Positions 26,701-37,822 are shown, counted from the stretch's first letter. The stretch is DNA of 64,000 nt from Hyaloscypha bicolor E (GCF_002865645.1 NW_020194643.1:682001-746000), one strand, 5' to 3'. Program-made: numbers and translations. Notes: a model not told the origin generated them from the letters alone.

Positions 26701-29195
26701 CTTTATTAGAAAGTATAAAAAAATTACTAGATCTCTTATTTTATTTATAAAAAAAGAAATTTTCTTTAAGTAATCCGAGTAATATTAAAAGGCTTTTACT
26801 TACCTAAAGAAAGCTATAATTTCTATTCTAGTTCTATAATACTATAATCTAAATCTGTTTATAATAATAGAAATAAATATATTTTAAAAAGTAATTATTA
26901 GCCTATTTTCTTAATAAGACCTAGAAATAGGCCTTTAGTATCCTATAGCTTATTTTTCTAAAACTATATTTCTAGTAAAGCTTAATTATAATATATATAA
27001 TAAAGAAATACTTATTATAATATAAGTATTAGAGAAATAGAAAACTAAGCTAAAAGGCCTTTAGAATACTTTTTTTAAGATTTATTCTAATTATTATATC
27101 TTAAAGTACTTTATAATTACTAAAAAGCTCTTTTCTTAATAAGCTAGATAAGCTAAACTCTTATTTTATTATTATTTTAAGCTTATATATTATTCTGGAA
27201 AATTAAATAAATAAGTAAATACTTTATTATAAAAATAAAATAAAGTAAATATTTAAAGCCAGATTAAGGAAAAGCTATAAACTCAAGTATTTCTCTCTAA
27301 AAATAAGATTAATCTAGAGATTATTTATAACTTATAGCTTATAATAATACTTTATAAAGTCGGCTTACTTAATCCGGAATTCAGCTCTAAAAACCAAATA
27401 TATACTAAGAATTTTCTTAAAAGCTTTACTAGTAAACTTTATTATAGTAGCCTTTATAAAAGTATTATTAAAAGCTTCTATTAAATATAATAGTTTATAA
27501 CTTATAAATAAGATCCTATAAAATAATTATATATTACTAGATCTAGAAAAGCTATATATAATAGCCTAAGCTAAAAGTAATATCTAAATATTATAAAATA
27601 GCCTTTTTTTATATTATAAAAGACTTTATATTATAGAAAACGAAATAATTCCCGGACTACTTTTATAAATTATTCTAATTTATAAAATATATAATGAACT
27701 TCTTTTTAGATATTCTAGATATATAAAGCTTTATTAGCTATTAAAGAAATAATATTACTAGCTATTTATAAATAAGAATATTAATTAATACTATAGTAAT
27801 TATTATACTTATAGAAAATTATATATACCTAAAAATAAGAAGTCTAATTTATTTTATTTTTTTCTAGTTTCTAATTATTTCTAGTAATATATTACTATAG
27901 ATTTTAAGAGCTATCTAGAGAATAAATTAGGCTATAATATAATTATTATATTTATAAATTACTTATTTAAGTACCTAATTATAATTCTAGTATAAGATAT
28001 AATTATAGCTAAATAGCTAGTATTTCTGTTTTTATTTTATATAATATACTAAATAAATATTTCAGAAATAATTATATTAGATCGAGAACTCTAATTTATA
28101 TCTGATTTTTAAAATAAATTCTATACGAGAATTAATATAAAGCTTAAGCTTTCTATAACTAATTATTTCTAAATAAATAAATAAACGGAAATTATTAATT
28201 AGTACTTTAATTAGAGATTATATTTATATATTAATTATTATTAGAATAACTAGAATAAATAAGTTATTATAATTAATTATTAATAAGCTTTTCTTTAATA
28301 TAAAACTATTAGCTAGTCTCTATTTATAACTAAAAAGAGCTATAAGCCTTATATTTCTCTAAACTAGAACTCTCTTATTAAAGCTAACTTACCTAAAAAG
28401 AAATTAAATAAAGATAAAGCTAAAGTATTAGTAAATTAATTATATAAATTATAATAACTTATCTAAGGCTATATGAAATAAATATAGAAATAATATATAA
28501 TATAAACTAATAAGTACTATTATTTAATTAATTTCAAAGTCGGAAATAAAATATAAGTTATTATAAAATACTAGAAATTTAATTATTTGAGCTAGAAGCT
28601 AGAGAACTAAATAAAGGGCCTATTTAAAATTCTAGAATAATATAACTATTTATTTCTCCTAAAACTACCGGAAATTATAAAAATATATCTAGTTTTTTAT
28701 ATAAAGAAGCTATAAAAAGATTTCTAGAATTCTTTATTAGGTTAAGTAAATCCGGAACTACCTTTATTAATACTAGAGAATAATAAATAAAAGTATAATA
28801 TTAAATAGATTATTATAGTTAAGCTAGTAAGAAATAGGCTAAAGTATAGAATTTAGTAGATTAGTTAGAATAAAAATCTAGTATAATATCTAGCTTTAGT
28901 ACTAAATAATAGTTCTCTAGTTTTATAAAGTTTCTATAATAATAATATTAATATACTAGAATCTTTATAAAACCTATAATACTAACTAGATTATATAAAA
29001 AATAATACTTATCTAGAATTATATAGAAATAATAATAAATTCTTCTAGATTATATAATAAAGGCACTAGCCTTTTATATATAATATTTATATTCGAAATA
29101 CTAGTTTTATTTTAAGAAAAAGTATAATATGAAATTAGATAGATTAATAGCTTTTATAAAGCTCGGAAATAAGCTTATTATAAAGAAAGAAATAA

Positions 29196-29469
29196 TATTA
29201 TAATTTCTAGATATCTGGTATCTAAAATACCTTATTAGATATTAGATATCTTCTAGATATATATAATATGGCTGTTTTACTAGGGAAATATACTTGAAAT
29301 ATACTAGAGATATTTAGAAAGCTAAGCCTCTTTAGAACTAGTATATTATAGAATATATATATTCTCTTATAGCTTTCTATATTCTAGTTTTCCTTTCTTT
29401 AGCTTTGAATTATTTTTATAAGAAACCTTTTATCTTACTTTTCAAGCCCTAAATACTATATCTATAATA
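29196..29469 (+). repeat. 3' LTR of the Gypsy element
   Basis: This is the same length as the 5' LTR and collinear with it. It retains somewhat more G/C (ATATGGCTG, TTTGAATTA), so the two LTRs were mutated independently. It is followed by the target duplication AGTAC. Confidence 0.8.
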
Positions 29470-29474
29470 AGTAC

Positions 29475-30680
29475 TACTTTAAAATAGTATACTAGTTAAT
29501 AATTAATTTATAATTAGTTATAAATAATATTTTCTTTAGAGAAATATTTATAATTCTTAGAAAGAACTTTATTTAGATTTTATTAATAGTCCTATATAGT
29601 TTATAGACTAATATAATATAGGTCTATTTATAGTAAATATAAATTTAGTTATAGCTCTATTAATTATTATTATAAATTAATATATGAATTTATAATAATT
29701 TATCTAAATAGAATTTTATAAACTGAATTAGTAATTTATTATATAATCTATTTTTAAATAAGCAAATTATATTTCTGTTTTTTATTTCATATATTTAGTT
29801 AGTTATAAACCTAATTAATTATATCTATCTATAAGAATAATTCTTATAGGCCCTATATAATTACTAGGCTTTTAGTAAATAAATAATTCTATTAACCCTA
29901 AATAATATAATTTATAAGCTTAACTAAATAATTCTAGATATATTTCTTAGCTAGAAACGAATATATTTTATAATAGATTTAGCTAATATAAATAAAACAG
30001 ATTCTGAGATTATAGAATTACTTTTAAAAGTCTTATAAAATATTTATTTACTAGATCTATATCTTTTTAAGCTATAACTTAAAATTAGTATATCTATAAT
30101 ATTCTTACGGAATCTCTATTTATAAAAAGGGCTTTATAATAAGTTACGGATATTAATATATAGCTTTAAGAGATTCTTGATTCGAATATAGCTACTAGGT
30201 AGCGATTTTAATAACCAGTTATAAATAATTCCACGGATTAAGCTCTAGTCTATAGATTAGTAATTATTTTTTATAATTTCCTATAAGTAGTTTCTATTTA
30301 CTTTATTCTTTATAATAATTATTAATAAATTATAAGGCTAGTTATTTAAGGCAATAAAAATAAATTTATAATTACTAGTTTTTTCTTATAACTAGTTCTA
30401 TATAGCTGCCTTACGGGTTATCTTTTAAATAGGGCTTTATATTCTTTTATTCCCTAATATAGATTATATAAGTAATATAATATATCCAGAAATATTATAA
30501 GGTCTTACTTAGCTTTTAATTTATTTACAAGTGACTTTATATATTTACGGGCTATTTTTCTTCTTATACTATTTATAAAGAGTTTATACTTAATTTATAT
30601 ACTTAGCTAAAGCCTTTATTAAGTTATATGACTTTGGCCAAGGCCTTTATTATATAACATGCCCCCTTTAATTCCAAATC
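29475..30680. other. AT-rich stretch, nothing recognised
   Basis: TA-rich sequence continues to about 30.65 kb and then G/C rises. I see no gene or terminal repeat. Broken frames on the minus strand around 29.8-30.3 kb look like an old protein (Asn/Ile/Lys-rich with TAA/TAG), but I could not assign it. Confidence 0.45.
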
Positions 30681-30850
30681 CACTCGGGACGAGTTTAGAA
30701 TAAAATTATTAATTAGCCCTAGAGCTTATATAGGGCCGCTAATTAATAATTTTAGTAAAGCAGCCCTAAACTTATCTATATAATACTATTATGAAATCCG
30801 TATAATCCGGATACTATTACATAACCAGTTTTTGTTTATATAGGAATACC
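30680..30850. repeat. Segment shared with 32.82-32.95 kb
   Basis: AGGGCCGC, then AATTTTAGTAAAGCAGCCCT, recur as AGGGCCGC, then AATTTTAGCGAAGCGGCCCT near 32.88-32.92 kb in the same orientation. The intervening bases differ in a RIP-like way. The two copies bracket the broken zinc-finger gene. Confidence 0.5.
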
Positions 30851-30955
30851 AAAACTCTTATATACTCTACTTATATACTCTACTTATACACTTCACTTAT
30901 ATACTTCACTTATATACTTCACTTATATACTCCTTATTTATAATTACACTCTCAA

Positions 30956-32191
30956 TGGCCCGCCTATTACTACTACGAGTACCAAACCTGCCTTATCTCT
31001 TTAACCTCTGAATCCTTATATATATACTATAAGAAGAGGTACCGGATCCCGTAATCTGCCCGTAATTCGGACCGCTGCTTAATATACAAGCGTATTTGTC
31101 CGATAATCGACTTCCCTCTTGACCGGGCCTTCTTATGGGCATATACGTACTCCGCATACTACGTATAGAGGCGTGATTCTTACCGCAGATAAAGGGGCAG
31201 GCCGGTTTCACAAGAGGGACGAGTACGACGGTTTGCACAAGTACGGCAGGTTATTAAGAAGGCATTACGGGTACGATTACAAAAGGAGAGAATAAGAAGG
31301 CAGTAGCAAGAAAGGCGAGAGCAGTAGGCTAAGGGGGAGAGCTGGGGTATGGTATAAAGGGAGATAGAGAGCTTTATACTTCAGGACGAGTATTGGCTAG
31401 GGCCCTTGAGTCGAGAGGACTTTACGGTCTTGGAGGAGAGCTGGAAAGGTGTTCCAAAGGAGGGGGAAGGCCCTATAGATCTGCCAGAGCTTCGTACGGC
31501 CTTTTATAAGAAGAGGGAATATGCTAGGGCTATAAAGTGGCACTGGGATAGCCCGTATCGGTATTGGGAGGGTTGGACAAATAAGAAGGGCCCGTAGGAG
31601 AAAATGAAGGGCTTTACGAGTATGGGTAGCGGCTATAGCGGTTTGCAGGAGAGAAGGGAGGGTTTGCGAATAGAGGAGAGCTTGGCAGAGGGCTTGCAAG
31701 GGGAGGAGAGGGGGGATATAGACCGGGAGGAGAGCTAAGAAGGCTTGACGGACGAGGAAGGGAGCTCTACGGGCTTGCAGGATGGCTGGGGGGGGTTTCC
31801 GGATAAGAATGAGGCTTGGGAGGGCCCGCGAGAGGGAGGGAGCTTTGCGGGCGCGAGTAAGGCTTGGGAGGGTCCGCGAGAGGAAAGGGAGAGCTCTGCG
31901 AATAGGAGTAAGGCTTGGGAGGGAAGGGAGGGCCCTATAAGTAGGGATATAAGTAGGAGTAAGACTTGGGAAGGAGTTGCGGGTGAAAGTACGGGTGGTA
32001 AGGGGCTTGCGGGTGCGAGTGAGGCTTGGGAGGGCCCGCAAGAGCAGTATTGCTCCTCTTGCAATCAAAAAAAGCCTCTTATAGATTTTGGCCGGTTCTT
32101 TACGTATAATGCGTACCGGGAGCGGAATAAAAAAGCAAACCGGGCCCGATATACAAAGCAAAAAGCTAAATATTTAAATAAAAGCTCTTAA
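30956..32191 (+). pseudogene. AWEG-repeat, CxxC zinc-finger gene broken by eight stops
   Basis: One frame from 30956 to the TAA at 32189-32191 reads as a single protein of about 410 residues. It is interrupted by stops at 31052, 31166, 31190, 31304, 31325, 31355, 31595 and 31736, all TAA or TAG and none TGA. The N-terminal part is Tyr-rich. The middle part is basic (RVRRFAQVRQ). From 31,780 on there are imperfect repeats of a KAWEGPRE type. The end has CSSC, then DFGRFFTYNAYRERNKKANR; a CxxC pair there followed by YxxY suggests a second CxxC altered by G-to-A change. No start codon is in frame at the 5' end. I recognise the layout only as a multi-copy fungal type and cannot assign a function. 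Confidence 0.6.
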
Positions 32192-32398
32192 AAACTAATT
32201 TTCCTCACGCTTATACGTTACATTAGTACGAGCTTGCAAGCGCAATGTGGCTATATTTAATAAGGAAAAGGTTTTACAAGTAAGAGAAAGAGCTTAAAAG
32301 GGCTTATAATAGAGAAGAGAGAGCTTTACGGATATAATTAAAGGTTCTGGCAGTTTGTAAAGAGAAGTAAAGAGCTTTACGAATAAGAGTGAGGCTTA

Positions 32399-32614
32399 GT
32401 GTGACGGCTGGTGTCACATGGTTGGTTTCAGCTAAGGTTCCAAGCTATGGTTCAAACCAAGCTCGCTTCCAAAGCTCGGTGTTTCAGTGGTCTTAGCCAT
32501 ACCTACTTATCCACTGCCACACCTCACTCCTTCCTCCTTAGCTTTAAATTCTCAAGACATAGGAAATCATTGATCTTTGAGCCTCGTTCCATTGCTCTGT
32601 TCCTGCCGTCACAC
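32399..32614. mobile_element. 216-bp miniature inverted-repeat element, unmutated
   Basis: Terminal inverted repeats GTGTGACGGC (32399-32408) and GCCGTCACAC (32605-32614) are perfect. They are flanked by TTA on both sides (32396-32398 and 32615-32617). A 3-bp TTA duplication is the habit of PIF/Harbinger-like elements; that class is an inference from the duplication alone. The interior has no credible coding sequence. A mutated copy is at 17.05 kb. The same interior TGGTTCAAACCAAGC is readable in both. Confidence 0.8.
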
Positions 32615-32819
32615 TTAGAATGGCCCGTAAAGAGGGGTAAATAGCTTTGCAAATAGAAGTGAGCCTTGGAAGGGCTTATAAAAGAGAAGGGAGAGCTTTA
32701 TAAATATAATTAAAAAGTATGGCAGTTAATAAAGAGAGAGAGAGAGAGCTTTATAAGTGGGTATAAGGCTTAGAAAGCCTATAAGTAATAAGAGAGCTTT
32801 ATTATAAGGAAGTCACGTG

Positions 32820-32955
32820 CCCTCTTAATCTCGAATCGAGGTCAGGGCAAAATTAAAGACTGGCCCCGGAGCTTGCGTAGGGCCGCCAGGCTTGAATTTT
32901 AGCGAAGCGGCCCTGATCTGGTAGTCTGGTATGACCTGATAAGGGAATAGCACAG
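32820..32955. repeat. Segment shared with 30.68-30.85 kb
   Basis: This is the G/C-rich partner of 30,680-30,850, sharing AGGGCCGC and AATTTTAGCGAAGCGGCCCT. It follows a CACGTG at about 32,814 and marks the switch from repeat-rich to ordinary sequence. Confidence 0.5.
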
Positions 32956-35040
32956 CAGGAGCAGAGGCAGGGGAAGAGACTCGATTATATTGACTAAAGA
33001 GAGAAGAAGAGGAAGGGAGATCGCAGACTCTTATGGAGCTGCAATCTCGCTAGTCTACGCGACAGTGCCACATCTGCACGTGACACCATGTGACCTGTCT
33101 TCTCAACATAATAGAAGAAATACGGTATCTCGAGCCGAGGAGAGAAGTCGATTCGAGTCAGAGCAGTGGCAATAGTAAGGAGGAGATTTGCTATTATTAG
33201 ATCGGGACTCAATCCTAGCTTTATACTCCAGAGGAGCAAATAGTCCGTGGACCGACTACTACAGGTTACCAGACCGCACCACAACGAGGTGTTGAGTCGT
33301 CGCGGTCCAACCCCAGCCCCTATTCAGTTTTCTATTTTGTAATTTTAAGACTCAGCTTTTCTTCTCGAGGCCTTAACCCTATGATCTGAGAATAGGAGCT
33401 GATTTAGATCGCCGCAACGAATTATATTCCTCAACAGACGTCCCTTTTCCACGTTTCGGTGTGTTCTGGTTTAGTCATTGAGCTTGCAGTGTTGTAAGAT
33501 GAGTACGAAAAGGCGCGGGTTGAACCTCGTCCAATTCGCTTAACGAGGACCCGCATAATCTTGACCCTCGCCACACAGAAATTCTTATAATTCTGCCTCA
33601 AATTTAATTGTCGTAAAATTCCACGAAGCCTAGTTATTTTAGATCTATTTCTTTTCTGTTACGCAAACACGTTTAAAACATTTTGGTGATTCCGTCGAGA
33701 TTCGGTGTAATTTTCTAATCGAAGCGGTTTTGGTCTTCACGTGTTTTGACAGCTGGTCGGTTTTCAACGCCGCCCGGCTTCGTAAACAAATGCACGATGA
33801 CGATGATTTCTTCGAAGTTTTTTATCATCGCAATGGCAATATAATACCGCTCGACTTGCTCACTCCATATGCCAATTCCTTGTCGCAAAGCAGTCAAGTC
33901 ATACCAGCTGACCACGGCCCATTGCGCCTTGGGGTAGCATCATCTCAGACAGGAAGGGCCAACAAGTCTCTCTCCCCGACTGTTTCCCCAACCTTAACCA
34001 CGAATTTCAACCAGCTGGCTGTCTAGCAGAGCTGTCGAACCCTGTGAGGACGGGAGCTATCTCAACATACTCCTCCCCCCTAAATAAATGTAATAGTGGG
34101 TCCCCGCAAAACCAGCCTGGCACCAGTTGCCAGACAAAAAAAACCCCTGCACTTTGACCAATTGTTACATTTAATTAGGGGGGGGGGGGTAGCCAAAAGT
34201 CATCTACGTCTCTTCTACCAAACCATCGGAATTTAGTCATTCCTGAACTCTGGTACTCCTTCTGATTGGTCTTTACGGACGATGATGCGGATGATACCAA
34301 ACTTTCCAAAAGCTTAATGAAGCCTGTTTGAAATTAACCTGGTAGAAGCTCTTCCGGGTGACGCCACAGATGAGATGGTTCCAAGCCATCGGCGCTAGAA
34401 CCTCAATTGAGCCACGTTTCTAAAGTCTAATTCTACGCAAGGACCCTCAGTCGTCCCTTAACGCACCCATTCTTTTCGGAGAAACAGCCCCTGCGTAAAA
34501 TTGACGTCCATATGAACTCCAACGAGAGAGGCTGACGAGCTTGCTAGTTGTATCCGGACTTCTCTTTGTAGATCAAATGTTCTGACTGGCGATGCATAAT
34601 GTCGATGGCTTCTCTTTTTTCAGTTCCCGCACGCCACGAACACCCTTTGCCCTTCCAACCACCAGACTTGTTTGAAAAATCCCCTATGTCCTGTATTTCA
34701 TTCACTGAATAAGTAACGGGATAGTTCGGATCTATTCAACCGTAGTCCTATGCCGTCTTGTCCTCCAGCTTACACTCGGAAGCCTTGGTGACGACGAGGA
34801 AATGTGTACGCTTTTTGACGGCGCGGATTTCGGCCTCTTGAAGTCAAGACACACAGGATCTCTGGGCATCCGTCACCATGGGACATCCATCGAGGCCAAC
34901 TGAGATATAATTCTCGTTCTGCACCTGATGCAAAGGGCCTTGTTTTTCCAGAATCAAGAGCACAACCAATTCGCCGACATCCAGCCAAGATCATTGCCTC
35001 TAATATAATCTTCACATTTTCCACTTCCCTCAATACCAGC
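32956..35040. other. Intergenic stretch without a supported gene
   Basis: Composition is ordinary here but no frame has convincing coding character or splice signals. Noted items are a hairpin at about 33,512-33,557 (GCGGGT...CCTCGT with ACGAGG.ACCCGC), a run of 12 G at 34188-34199, and CACGTG at about 33,078 and 33,738. The last few hundred bases are presumably the promoter of the gene at 35,041. Confidence 0.4.
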
Positions 35041-35398
35041 ATGAATTTTTCAAAGATGGCAGAGGGCCTTACGCTCCTCATTCTTTGCTGCACTACAATC
35101 ATTGCGGCTTCTATGTCTCAAGGAGCTGGTGTTGGCGCGGGTTGTGATGGTATGTAAAAAGTCATTAGAAACCGACTTCCTTCTCACCTCCGCAACCCTC
35201 ACAGACGTCGATACTGGATCTGGCATGCTCGTCAAAGAGGCTAGTCAGAAAGCAGCTCCTCTTCTCAAGTCCGCCGGAGTAAAGCGACAGGGTAGCGACG
35301 TCTGCAATTCCATCTTGACAGATTGCGATACCGGATTCGGAATGGCTGTGAGAGAGGCCGGTCAAAACGCTGCCTCTCTTCTGAAATCTCCTGCTTAA
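35041..35398 (+). CDS. Small secreted protein with internal duplication and Kex2-like site
   Basis: Two exons (35041-35149, 35205-35398) joined over a 55-nt intron (GTATGT...CACAG) give 100 residues. The start is the first ATG of the frame. The first 23 or so residues form a signal peptide (hydrophobic LTLLILCCTTIIAA). The mature part has two related blocks: DTGSGMLVKEASQKAAPLLK and DTGFGMAVREAGQNAASLLK. Between them is a dibasic KR, a possible Kex2 cleavage point, and then a CNSILTDC segment. Three cysteines remain after the signal. I do not know the family. It could be an effector-like peptide, a Kex2-processed repeat protein or a peptide precursor; no biosynthetic partner genes lie beside it. 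The gene model rests on splice consensus and on the repeat spanning exon 2. Confidence 0.6.
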
Positions 35399-35420
35399 GA
35401 CGCCAACTTAACAAAGTCGG

Positions 35421-35609
35421 GCCGTTGTAGCTGCGTTCTGTCGGGCTGATCCGGACCTCGCTACCAACTAAGAGAGATTAACGGATATTATTGACGGCGA
35501 TGGAACGAGCACAATGCAGTGGGTTGGTGAGCAGTTCGGGGCTTTGGAGTTCGAAGTTGGAGAAGGTGCTGGCAACCTTGTGCCATCCAAACCGCCTACT
35601 GCTGCTTAA
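35421..35609 (+). pseudogene. Possible decayed coding frame downstream of the secreted protein
   Basis: In another frame, 35421-35609 reads like protein: AVVAAFCRADPDLATN, TAA at 35469, then ERLTDIIDGDGTSTMQW and GALEFEVGEGAGNLV to a TAA at 35607. Removing one stop would leave a continuous frame. It may be an old exon or a broken gene related to its neighbour; the link is not proven. Confidence 0.3.
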
Positions 35610-37100
35610 CTGTCGAATCAACTGAGAAGATTAGCCTCTTATTCACGTGCAGATGTGCGGGTCTGTGTGCCGATGGATTGTTGGGCTTCACCGTCATGTA
35701 ATGTAAAAATTTGTGGGGTAGCTTGGAATCTCTGGTTATTTACTAGCGATGACATTTTGCATCTTGTTTGACTAATATAGTTTAAGAGCGTGATGTTTCT
35801 GGTTTGCTCATCAGCGATAAAATCTTAGATACTGCTTGAAAATTACGTAATGTAAAAGTAACCTTTATGTCAGAGAGACTCCAACTTTTACTTGAAGAGT
35901 TTTCAATTTCCTGCTCATCCTCGAATCTTCGGCGCAGATATGAATGATGAATCCAAATTTTGAGCATGACACTTTTCAAGTTGGGTGTAACCTTCAAGGG
36001 CCGCGTTGACATGCCATAGTTCCTGTTCCCGATTTTGCACGCTCAAGGTATGTGTAGAAAGATGCTCACCCAACAATAAAGACACCGTTTGATACAACTC
36101 ACAACTCGACTGACCATGTTGACTTTGCACTGATTGCGCCTGCGAAATATAATACACAAAGAAATTGACGTCCAGAATGACAAGAGTTTTCTTTGAAACC
36201 CCCGAGAAAATATCCACTTTACAAACTCCAGGCTCGCCCCCAAAATTCCAACAAGCCGATGATCAGGTGCCGCCTGTCGAGCAAACCACGGACTCAGGGA
36301 ACCCGGCCGAGGTTGAATATGTCCATTGTCTCCGCCCTCATGTACATCTCAGTATAGCCATACATTCCACCTGTTCTACACAAGCCGTGCGCAATACCAT
36401 TCATCAATTCTCTCTCCCTCTCTAATGACTCAAAGTGCTCCTCTTTTTCGCCCTCCGCCTCGCCAATGTGTTCCTCCCCTTCCGTGTCCTAATCCTACTT
36501 AAGAATCCGTGCCTCCGCTTCCTGACAAAATGACTCGGACTGAACGTATCCCGAGGTCCGCAGCGAACTTGTGTTGCTCCTAATGCTGGATGTGACGATA
36601 TCTTTTGTAAGAGGTCTAACATGGCCTCGACACCAACTGGTGAGCTTGTTGTGGTGGTTGGAACAGCGAGAGATGCTCTGAAACTAGCGGACGATGGAAA
36701 TATCGTCGGTCGAGAGGGTCCACGTAGGGATGTGAAGGTTCTGGGGAATTAACTGGCTGTACGAATTTCAGGAGTACTTCATTATACCTCTTTCCTGACG
36801 TCTTCAGTACCGGATTTCTGGCTGACCTCGAGACAATTGAAGGCCCAGGTATGGCACTCAGGCCTCGTGAGCATCGGAGACACAGCATCTTGATCAATTG
36901 CAATTTGACAGACTGCCTGATTATCGAGGACAATGATCTTAAGGGGTTGTGGTTGTTGAAAACCGCGCTAGCGGGAAAAACTCCGCTTCCTCCAAAAGGT
37001 TATTTCGAGTTTCGAGAAACACAACTCATGAACAACCCCTCGAGCTGGACGAAGGTCTCACTTCTTAATTTCAATTGTGTTCAAAGTAACTCTCGTCAAA
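35610..37100. other. Stretch with only weak coding signals
   Basis: A minus-strand frame at about 35,915-36,155 (SQHGQSSCELYQTVSLLLGE and on) follows an acceptor-like ATTTCGCAG. A plus-strand frame of 86 codons lies at 36,165-36,425, and a plus-strand 43-codon frame starts at 36,620 (MASTPTGELVVVVG). None has supporting neighbours, conserved motifs or a consistent exon set, so I list no gene. Confidence 0.4.
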
Positions 37101-37739
37101 ATGTCAGCCTTTCCACCGCACCACACGATCCCCTCGATACCGATCCCGCAAGAAATCGCCCTCAAATTCCTCTCCAACTACCTCGAAGCCACTAAAACCT
37201 CCCCGTATTTGCTTCCGAATGCACGACTAGAATCTTCTGGGCCTACAGCTGGATCCAGCGCCTCATCAGTTACGATCCACAATTTACGGCGCGTGGAAGC
37301 AGGATTACGAGGAGAATGGCTTGCGCCAACGTTGGACTTAGAGGAGGGTATTGTCACCGTTGCGGAAGGAATGGACGATGGGATGAATAAGGGACAGGCC
37401 GTCAATGAGGAGGGCGAAGCAGAAGGTTGGATGGATTTGGATGAATATCAGAGAGAGCAGAGTATTGAAGGCGGAGAAATCGGGGAGAGGCTACCAGGCG
37501 TTGCTGAGGTGGGAGATTCCGATTTTGATGGTCCGCAGGCTGTGGAGGAGAGTGAGGGGAGTGAAGAGGAGGAGGGTGCGAAGGCTCATAGGGCGAAGAA
37601 GATTAAAACGAAGGATGATGTTGCTCCTGCGAAGGTGTCGAAGCCAATAGACAGGGTGGCCAGGAAGAGGGAGAAGAAGGCGCGGCTGATACAAGAAAGG
37701 AAATTGAAGATGCAAAAGCTACGATCCAAGGCAGAATAA
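37101..37739 (+). CDS. Conserved-looking acidic/basic protein, probably nuclear; function unknown
   Basis: A single exon of 212 codons runs from ATG 37101 to TAA 37737-37739. An upstream in-frame ATG exists at 37077, but the later one is followed by a well-formed N-terminus (MSAFPPHHTIPSIPIP). Residues 1-75 look folded, with a helical segment (EIALKFLSNYLEATKTSPY) and a short beta-like VTIHNLRRVEAGLRGEWL. The middle is acidic (Glu-rich, ESEGSEEEEG). The last 45 residues are Lys/Arg-rich and helical (KKIKTKDD, ARKREKKARLIQERKLKMQK), as in nucleolar or ribosome-assembly proteins. I do not recognise the family. It converges on STE24 with only 83 bp between the two stops. Confidence 0.65.
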   Translation: MSAFPPHHTIPSIPIPQEIALKFLSNYLEATKTSPYLLPNARLESSGPTAGSSASSVTIHNLRRVEAGLRGEWLAPTLDLEEGIVTVAEGMDDGMNKGQAVNEEGEAEGWMDLDEYQREQSIEGGEIGERLPGVAEVGDSDFDGPQAVEESEGSEEEEGAKAHRAKKIKTKDDVAPAKVSKPIDRVARKREKKARLIQERKLKMQKLRSKAE

Positions 37740-37822
37740 GAAGCACACCAATCACGATTACATACGGCTACACACAATATGGCGAGCGGGACGGACTTGA
37801 CAATTCTTCATTGCGGTATACT

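Larger units (their letters stand above)
22818..29469 (+). mobile_element. Full-length Ty3/Gypsy LTR retrotransposon, RIP-inactivated
   Basis: Two LTRs of identical length, 274 bp (22818-23091 and 29196-29469), bound a 6.1-kb interior. The outer flanks match as AGTAC on both sides (22813-22817 and 29470-29474), which marks a single insertion. A purine-rich run ending GAAAGAAATAA precedes the right LTR. In the Gag part, 24760-24801 keeps the spacing of a CCHC zinc knuckle, but Cys/His positions read Tyr. The reverse transcriptase box YLNNILIY is at 26429-26452, with Asn in place of the catalytic Asp pair. Motif order and sense orientation assign it to Ty3/Gypsy. Many TAG/TAA stops show it cannot make its proteins. 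Confidence 0.85.

Noticed and set aside
1..30640. Mitochondrial or organellar origin for the AT-rich left part
   Set aside because: AT content alone might suggest it, but the retrotransposon remnants, target duplications and C-to-T pattern indicate nuclear RIP-affected DNA.
31397..32161. 254-codon open frame on the minus strand
   Set aside because: It is antisense to the AWEG-repeat frame; its Leu/Pro/Ser repeats are the complement of that repeat and have no independent motif.
32411..32644. 77-codon open frame in the miniature element
   Set aside because: It lies inside a 216-bp TIR element, runs past its end, and has no start context or similarity.
33715..34026. 98- and 66-codon overlapping frames on both strands
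   Set aside because: No coding bias, splice signals or motifs; overlapping frames on both strands point to chance.
36422..36933. Minus-strand frames of 66 and 105 codons
   Set aside because: Basic, low-information translations without neighbours or conserved words; not consistent with a spliced gene.
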